Positions 56,771 to 64,000 of a stretch of DNA of 64,000 nt are shown piece by piece. The DNA comes from Salvator merianae (Eukaryota > Chordata > Lepidosauria > Squamata > Teiidae), in the NCBI GenBank assembly GCA_003586115.2, contig QVOM02000073.1:29587298-29651297 (forward strand). Reading direction: 5' to 3'. How positions within the stretch are numbered: position 1 is the stretch's first letter; every line of letters starts with the position of its first letter. The position numbers and the translations under genes were made by a program. Below the pieces are notes generated by a model. The model did not search any database. It was not told where the DNA came from and worked only from the letters and a program-made list of their open reading frames with translations.

Positions 56771-58974
56771 GTCTTCCAAACTTTGTGGAATTAGATGCTT
56801 CTTTCAGTAATAAACATTTATTGATTTATAAGGCACCTTAAAAGATTTTAGCTCTTTGGAAAAAAGGCAGGATATAGACACCATAAATTAATAATCAGAC
56901 ATATAAAACGGTTCTATTAGAAGATATCATGATGGATTCTTCTGTTTGGGGGCGTGTTTCCTGCCAGAATGTTTCATTGTGGCAACATGAAAATACGTTT
57001 TATGTACTTTGAGCGCAACCTTCATTAATTCCTGATGCCAAGTCTGACTGTAGATAGGGTAAACTTCTAATAATGCTGATTCTAATTTCTATTTAAAGTT
57101 CTTGTGATCTGCTGTTGTGCAGAAATTTGACATTCTGGTCTACTTTTCCATTTATCTCTCTGCTATTGTCCAAGGTGCGCAACATATTGCACCTCAAATG
57201 TCATTCTTTTTATGATCATGCAATAGCTTCAGGAAATCTGTTGCTGTATTTGGAACACTTATTTGTTGTTCAAATGGGTAATTTTTCATGTATATAGGAA
57301 GCAAGCAATGGGTTGTTTTGCATAGTACTGCAGCTTGTCCTTGACTTGCCTCTATGGATTTTCAACATTTGTGCTGTGTGAGAAGTAAAAAATCTCCAAA
57401 GGAAAGGGGCAATTGACCCTGTTTAGAAAGCCTACATTTTCTCCTCTTCCCTCTTTACACTTATAAATAATAGCTTTAGCAGCCTAGGCAGGAACCATAT
57501 AATAATAAAACAATGAGGTGATCATTGTTGCAACTGCAAAAGTGTTACATTCTGACATTATAATTTCAGAACTCTAAAATAGTTTCTGATACACTGAAAT
57601 TTAGGTAGGTTGGTGACAGCTTCAAGTGCTTTTTGCTGAATGTGGAGTGGTATAAAAAGTATGAAGGTCAATGAGATGGACTTATGTTATTCTATTTTAT
57701 TTCTGCCTGTCCGAGATGCACAAAGGGTTTTTGAGATGTTCTAAATAGAAATATATAACAACTTATTTCTTTAACACCATGATTATATGAACTGTCATGA
57801 AGGGGAAAAATACTCTTCTTAAACAATGAGTTCATTCACTTAGTTATTGGCCTTTCACATAGTACTAGCTTGTCTTAAATCATTTTTGAAAGCTGCTTTT
57901 AAAAGTGCTTGAACTTTGCATTAATAATAAAAAAAAGCTTCACCCACATCTTAGAGATTAATACACACAACTAGTTCATTTATAATGAAATTCAAGCTGT
58001 GCACTTATTTTATAATGTCATGTGTCAATCAAATACTGTGGTTTCACTGATGCAGAGTCATGATAGCATACATTGTAGAAAATGCTAAAAAGCAACTGTC
58101 TTGAATTTTTAAAGAGTAAAAAAGAAACTTAGCATGGTTTACATCAAGCTACATAAAGTAGCACAGATGGCATGCCAAACATTATGAAATACATTGCAGA
58201 TATCATTATCATTATCTTCATTAATTATTATCATCAACATGCAGTCTGATAGATGGTTATAGTGGTTTGGTACTCTGCAAATCAAATCCTTCCTAAAGAC
58301 CTAAAATAATCAGAAGCATTGAAGTAGAATTTGCACGGCTCCCAGTTGTGTCGCCTTTTATGGCTGATAGTTCATGACTGTGGCTGCATCCAGATGGCAA
58401 GAGGAAAATGCAGGATCTTGGCTGTATCCAGCAGTTGCCTATCTCCATTGCTGCCAGACAGCAGGGCAAAATCACAGGGCAAGTGTGGACACTTACTTGT
58501 ATGGATTCTTACTCCCACGATGGTGAGGCAGCTACTTCCAAGTATTCTGATGGCACAAAAGCCCCAGAACTGCATGATCACCAGCCCCTACACATGCACA
58601 GCAGCCATTTTCAGGTCAGTTTTGGCCTTGCACATATGTAGGAGCCATTTTCTTCAATGCCATGGTGAAAGCTAGTGCCCAGAGAAGGTAAGTTGTATCA
58701 CTGTTCCAGGAAAATCCGGGAGGAGAGTTGATTTCTCCCAGCATAGCAATACAGAGAAATATCAGCTCAATATCCCGGGACAATGTGGAGGTGAGGAGAA
58801 TTAGTGTCAAGACTGAAGACTGCTGTAGGACATATCTTCCCCAGGTCTGCTCTGACAACCATCATGTGGAAGTTGCTCAATTTATTACAAGCTCTAGGCA
58901 TTTATTACGTAGGAACTACTAGCCAGGTCAGATTTTGGTGCCGGTAGGGCTCTAGGCACTTTCACTCTGAAATT
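56771..58974. other. AT-rich intergenic DNA
   Basis: No gene was recognised. At 58386 a GGCTGCATCCAGATGGC end resembles the left end of the 28685 element, but no partner end was found. Confidence 0.35.
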
Positions 58975-59505
58975 TATTTATTTGATTATCAAATTTATAT
59001 AGCACAGATTTCAGGAGACTCTATGCGGTTTAGAAAAAAAAAATAACAAAGTTAGTGATGGCCAATTTATTAAACAATATCCAAGAGACAGGTGAAAAAA
59101 AAATAAGACTCTCTTTTTTTAAAAGACTTCTATAAAGAAAACAGAAAGATTTTCAGAAAGTGGGGACTACAGCCAAAAAAGGCTCTCTTCCTGGCCCTGG
59201 TGCCAGATACCTTATGAGGCCTAGAGATTTTAAGATTCACATGATGGTTACTAGCTGAATAGGAGAGATGGGCTTACAAGAATCCAGAAGCCAAATCCTA
59301 CAGGGCTTTGTAGGTCAAACTCAACTGTTTGAATTGAAATTGGCATCAAATATGTAGCCAATGTAGTAACTGAAGCAGTGGCATCACCTTGTCACATTTC
59401 CTGTGGAATAGGTAACAAGCTGTCTACTGCATTTGGACCAACTGGAGCTTACCTGTAATTTTGAAAGGTACCCCTAAGTAGAATGCATTGTAAAGTCAGA
59501 CTGTG
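58975..59505 (-). mobile_element. Decayed L2-clade LINE 3' fragment
   Basis: The left edge TTTATTTATTTGATTATCAA with TTTATATAGCACAG resembles an L2 3' end. AGGGCTTTGTAGGTCAAACT, TTTGAATTGAAATTGG, GTAGCCAATG and AAAGGTACCCCTAAGTAGAA then align by eye with 35165-35355 of the L2 at 34669-37941, in the same orientation. It is heavily diverged, so it is older than the other L2 copies. Confidence 0.7.
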
Positions 59506-59956
59506 AGGGTTCCTTTTCCTTCCAGGACTGTCTGTTATAATATTATTTGTATTAAAATTGTTAGCTGCTGTTGCCATTGCTAATAGTGGGTATACATTAA
59601 GGATTTTTTTCCAATTTTTTTAAGCATACCAAATTATCCTTCATTTTTATAGTTTAGGACAAACTGTAACAGGAACTTTCTTCATTCAATTAACTCAAAT
59701 GACTTGGGTCTCTGTAAAAAACTGCAATTCAGTAGATTTATACTATGTCTTTAAATAAATATTCTTTGTAATGTCTTTAAATTTCACATTTTGTTGTTGT
59801 TTCCTGTTTGTAGAATCTTGAGAAGATGCAGTAACCATAGATACTATGAGCAACTTAAATATGAGTTTGAAATGTGAGGAAAATTCACCTGTAAATGTTT
59901 TGATGAAAAGAATGGGAATAGTTGGGTATTAAGGGGGAAATATTTTACCAGAGAAC

Positions 59957-60002
<46 letters not shown>

Positions 60003-61732
60003 TAGGATACACTTTAGGAGGAATGTCAGCCTTTCAAAAGGTAGCATTGTTCTTTTCCTTGGTGTTCATTATTTGCTATTCCCAACTCTCTTCTATTGGC
60101 TGAAGTGGAGGTGGCCACTGTACTCAGTCACATCAGCTACAAGACTCTGTTAATGTTCAGGTTTGGAATGGGAAAGGCAACTTAATGCCAGAGCAAGATT
60201 TTCCATTCTGATTGTGTCCCCTGGCCTGTCAAAGCTGAATTCAGGACAGTGTGATCTGAACCTGGGCTAAGTCTGTCCAGAGGAAATTGTGATGGATGAA
60301 AGTAGGATAACTACTGGGGAGTTTAATTTCAAAGTATGTTATCTTTCTCTATATCCCACTAAGACTAATTCTAGACGAGATTGACTTGCTGTGGAAGGTC
60401 ATACAAAAAGTCAAAAGAATCTATTGAAGGACCTAAAGACAGAGAATATATAACAACCATTCAAATGTAAGGAGCAGAAGGCAAACTGTTCTATAGTAAG
60501 TATTGTTACAAACCAACTTCTGATGATGCTGCCTGATTTGCTAGCAGAAATGTTTGCAATGTAGAAATTATTATACAGCTCAGAAAACCCCACTGTCCCA
60601 AATGCACTAATCTACAAATATTCACTATGATAGATAGTAAAAGTTTGCTTAGGTCAAAGATAACTTACATTTTATTCAGGTTTTTGAAGTTCACCTTATT
60701 TTAAATACTTTTAATTCTGTATTCCTTGGTGTATTTTCTGACATGATACATCTGTACCTTTTTCTATTGAAGGATAGATCAACTAATTCCATCCTATTAA
60801 TGTCCATGTCTCCATTGCAAGGCCCAGAGATCTTTGATGGGCTTCATTGAGCCATGGCCCCCAGGATATCCAGTGTCCACATCTCCTCCCACTGAGCACC
60901 ATAGCAACCTCTCAAAGGTCCCTAAAGCACAGTACATGCAAAATTACTCTGGGGTTGTTTCTTTGCATATTAACGAGGTCCAGTTTCCTTCCTGCTGCTC
61001 ATAGAAATAGGCCATAGCAACTCAGCTGCATTGCCACTTACCCTTCTGGGGTGCCTTCATTGATCCAAGAAGGTGCTTGCTGCTGCTCTGTTTCTGTCTT
61101 CGCTGTCAGGGGTGCTTTCAGTGACCATGATAGCTTCTTTTCCAGCACAGTCACATCCTGCACAGAGGGACAATGGAAAATGGCACCTCCTCACTCCAAA
61201 ATGGAAATGAGGAACATGCTTTTCCCCACAATATCTTTCCAACCTGACTACTGTCAAGCTACTTTTACCTGGAAGTGGAGATGTGGCCTCAGAGGCAACT
61301 GTATACATTCACAGAAGTCAATATTGGCCTTTGTATGCAGAGATGGCCTGGCTGGCAGAAATAGAACAAGGGAGGCATCTTGATCAGTCTGGCTAGGCAA
61401 CAAAGAATCTATTATGGTAGAGATACCTGCCTCAGGTACCTGCACGTTGGATATAAGGAGATACTACCAATGTTTTGCAGGCATCCAGACCATTTTCTTA
61501 TACAAAAAAAACATATTGTTCATAAGAAAACACACACCTACATAAAAATGTCTAATTTTTATGCACTTTCACTGCATTGAAATTAAAAAAGGAAATACAG
61601 AAGCATGCAGAAGTTGGTCAAGACTTGTGCTCTCAGCCACAGATAAGTTCAAAACCAGCAAAAAACAGACTAATCAAAACTTTCCCACCATTTTTTTCCC
61701 TAGCTTTCAGTACAAAGACTTTTTTTCTGAAA
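59506..61732. other. Intergenic DNA with a (TG)n tract
   Basis: No gene was recognised. The (TG)n tract is listed separately. Confidence 0.35.
59964..59999. repeat. (TG)n microsatellite
   Basis: About 18 TG units preceded by ATATATA. Confidence 0.95.
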
Positions 61733-62768
61733 GGCCGCGGCCAGACATCGTCAATGTAATCCGTATCAGAAGAGTACACGCAGTGAATTCGTCTTCTGGT
61801 CGTTCCCACAGTTACAGTTTAACACGGAGTCAATTCGTACTTTCTCGTTCCCACACTGATATTTCCCGTGCTTGGCAGTACCCTTTCTGCCTCCACCCCT
61901 CGTCAAATTCTCCTCCCTATGCAGTCAGCGATTGGCTGCAGTCCCAATGTTCAAACCTTGACGTCACAGGGGCGGGAAACTCCAGCTCCGCTCTCCATAT
62001 GTCCCCCTGCTGCTTCAGAACAGGGATTCACTTGGCAGCGTTACTAGGCATTCACCATTTGCTCCTTCTCCTCCCTGCAGCCTCTGTCTACACAAGCAGA
62101 ACTTTAAAACTATGTTCACTTTAAAACTATGAACTTTAAGCTTTTTAAAGTTCTTTTGAAATGCGCATGAGAGCTCCCCTGTTGATGCACTTTAACGCAA
62201 CTGCGCAATTTAAAAGTAGCGGGAGAGGTCCATAACAAAGGGAAAAAGTGGGGAGGGAACGTGGGAGGGCTCTACTATTTTTTAACTGTGTGCTGACCAC
62301 GGCAAAACTCCAAACAGGTGCAGTTTATTTTTTCCTTTAAGGAGCAGACGGAAGTGGAGAAAGCCTTTAATTTCTTCCTGGCAGGACCGCAGCTTAGCGA
62401 AGAAGGAGGACAAATTCTTTTCCCCTGGCAGTGAGGGAAGGGGGGATAATGGAGGCAGAGGAAACTAATGTGCTTCCTGCCCACCCACAAAGTCTGTCAT
62501 TGGATGGCACAAAATGGGGATCCCTCCCTCTGCACGCCCCCCAAAACAGTACGGTCCCTCTCAAATAATCGCTTTCCCCATGCCCACAGCACAAAGTAAA
62601 GCACGCTAGCGATCTGGAACAGCTTGAGAGTTCATTAAATCTGAAGACAAAGTAATCCAGATTTCGCCAATTTAATCCATAAAAGTTACGGAACGGCAAG
62701 ATCATGTCGGGACAGCGGGAACTGAAGACGCCCTGTAAACTGATTAAATGCCGTGTCGGAACGCAGCC
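61733..62768. mobile_element. CpG-rich block with imperfect terminal inverted repeats
   Basis: The left end GGCCGCGGCCAGACATCGTC is loosely the inverse of the right end TGCCGTGTCGGAACGCAGCC. Inverse similarity continues inward through GTCTTC and CGTTCCCAC-like blocks. AAA flanks both sides (61730-61732, 62769-62771). CpG is much denser than in neighbouring DNA. No transposase is present. Because it also holds a promoter-like motif cluster, a true CpG-island promoter is the main alternative; no downstream exon was recognised in the window. Confidence 0.45.
61931..61976. promoter_or_regulatory. Promoter-like motif cluster (CCAAT-, CRE- and GC-box-like)
   Basis: Within 46 bp are ATTGG (inverted CCAAT, 61931-61935), a full palindromic CRE TGACGTCA (61959-61966) and a GC box GGGGCGGG (61969-61976). 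This is the arrangement of many TATA-less promoters. Whether it is used is unknown. Confidence 0.4.
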
Positions 62769-62771
62769 AAA

Positions 62772-64000
62772 ATGTTCTTACTGCATCCCAGGACTCTTTT
62801 CATTAAGCAAACCACATGGACATGCTGACTAATCCAGGCCTCACTCAGTGATTTTTATTTAAGTGCTGCTGCACCTTAGCCTCTTTCTCAATCTGTGTGC
62901 ACCTACCTACCCATCCTGATGCCATATGAGATCAGTAAGTTGGCCTAAGGAATATTTTTGGGTGGCTATGGCTGGCCTTCTGGAGCATCTTGTTTGCCTA
63001 CTTTACAAGGCAGGAGTGTTCTTCCAGTCAGGAGGTGAGAAAAGGTCTGTATAGGGGAGTGGACAGGCAAACATTACATGCAACCCCAGACCCAACTACT
63101 GGATGACCCCTTAGCTCACTGCATTGGCCCTCATTGCTTTCTGGTCACTGCGGGCTAATCAGCCAGCTGGAGAAGAGATTTAGGCTTTTCTGTATGGGCA
63201 AAGCCTGGTGGGGGTTGGGAGACTTAGTTCACAGTTGCTTGAGTCCTTTGAAAGCTTGAATTCAGTTCGAGTTGGCAGGTACAGGAATACATTAGATGAA
63301 GGGGCCATAAAACTTCCCCTTCCCAGGATCTCCAGATGAACCTGAAGAAAGTGTGACTTGCAACACATATTGGTGCCTTATGGTTCTTTCTGAGGTTCTG
63401 GTACAAACTTTGATCACTTTTTGCCTTTTCCTTGCCTTGAAAGAATACTCAATATCAATCCATAGTGTCCAAAAAAAGAAACATGTTATTTTCCTATGTT
63501 TTAGGAAATCATTAGTAATTTCTGGACAAAAGTGACAGCCACCTATTCTCAAGGAGAATAGAGGCAAAGGAGAGATTTCCTTTCAATAATAATCATTCTT
63601 AAAAGCCTTTTATGTTCCACAGAATTTATTCCCATGAACATGGAAATGCAAGTTTCTGATACCTATATCCAAAACAAGTATGATGGCAGAGGATATATTT
63701 ATTTCTGTAGTGAAAGTTATCTCAATCTAATTGACTATTTTTTCATACAGCAAGTATGTGTACAGTTTGAAAAGATGATTTTAAGTTAACTATTTATTTA
63801 TTTATTCATATATATTTGTACATAAGCAACCTATCGATTTTATGGTATGGGGAATATACCACAAACATTGCATGCTAATCCAGCCTGTGGTTAAGAACCT
63901 ATAGCAATATTGTTATTCCAGTATGTGCAGACAAGAACCTTTCTCAGTCACCATAGCTTTATAACATATGATACTTGATGAGATGCAGGAATAAACTCTC
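62772..64000. other. Intergenic DNA, nothing recognised
   Basis: No gene or mobile element was recognised up to the window end. If the CpG-rich block to the left is a promoter, a first exon could lie here or on the opposite side, but no splice-flanked coding frame stands out. Confidence 0.3.

Noticed and set aside
61561..62124. 187-codon frame over the CpG-rich block
   Set aside because: No domain or plausible protein composition. It runs through the promoter-like cluster and the inverted-repeat end and is best explained by local GC content.
1..64000. Search for tRNA, rRNA and snRNA genes by characteristic box motifs
   Set aside because: No convincing A/B-box pair with cloverleaf or other RNA gene signature was seen by eye. 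A covariance-model scan would be decisive.

Overview
This window reads as intergenic DNA from a vertebrate, most probably a squamate reptile (lizard, gecko or snake). That assignment rests on repeat content: L2/CR1-clade LINEs with (AAAT)n tails, a CR1 LINE with the typical ATTCTATG-type 3' end, an RTE/BovB LINE, L1-like fragments, and several families of hAT-type and other short inverted-repeat transposons side by side. The species cannot be named from this sequence. I found no convincing host protein-coding exon, tRNA, rRNA or snRNA. Nearly all longer open frames are LINE reverse transcriptase or endonuclease, their antisense shadows, or frames across low-complexity repeats. There is one assembly gap (9211-9409).

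Layout. 1-9210: AT-rich background with microsatellites, a small hAT-type element (593-932, near-perfect 8-bp target duplication), two small inverted-repeat elements (5591-5834, 5906-6027) and a decayed L2/L1 nest (6690-7190). 9.4-14.7 kb: two CpG-rich, hairpin-rich hAT-type elements in opposite orientation (10024-11123, 13964-14631) flank a decayed L2 LINE. 14.7-22.5 kb: mostly unique-looking AT-rich sequence with L1-like remnants. 22.5-25 kb: a third member of the hAT-type set (22566-24023) abuts a decayed hAT transposase on the minus strand. 25.8-32.5 kb: a cluster of inverted-repeat elements, including a nearly perfect 142-bp palindrome.

33.4-38.7 kb holds a nested insertion: an almost full-length L2-clade LINE (34669-37941, minus) sits inside a decayed BovB LINE, whose reading frame can be followed on both sides. 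39.3-46.8 kb contains two diverged copies of an unclassified repeat, a fourth large hAT-type element (42653-43833) and a 5'-truncated CR1 LINE (44007-45588). 50.4-53.2 kb has palindromic elements and a 5'-truncated L2 with two microsatellite tracts. The last 10 kb is mostly featureless except for an L2 relic (58975-59505) and a CpG-rich block (61733-62768) that carries promoter-like motifs but is also bounded by imperfect inverted repeats.

The most unusual structure is the hAT-type family at 10024, 13964, 22566 and 42653. Each copy has an exact 8-bp target duplication. Two copies contain a roughly 145-bp hairpin unit amplified in tandem (4 and 6 units). In one copy the hairpin tip is flipped to its exact reverse complement in some units, which suggests cruciform-mediated inversion.
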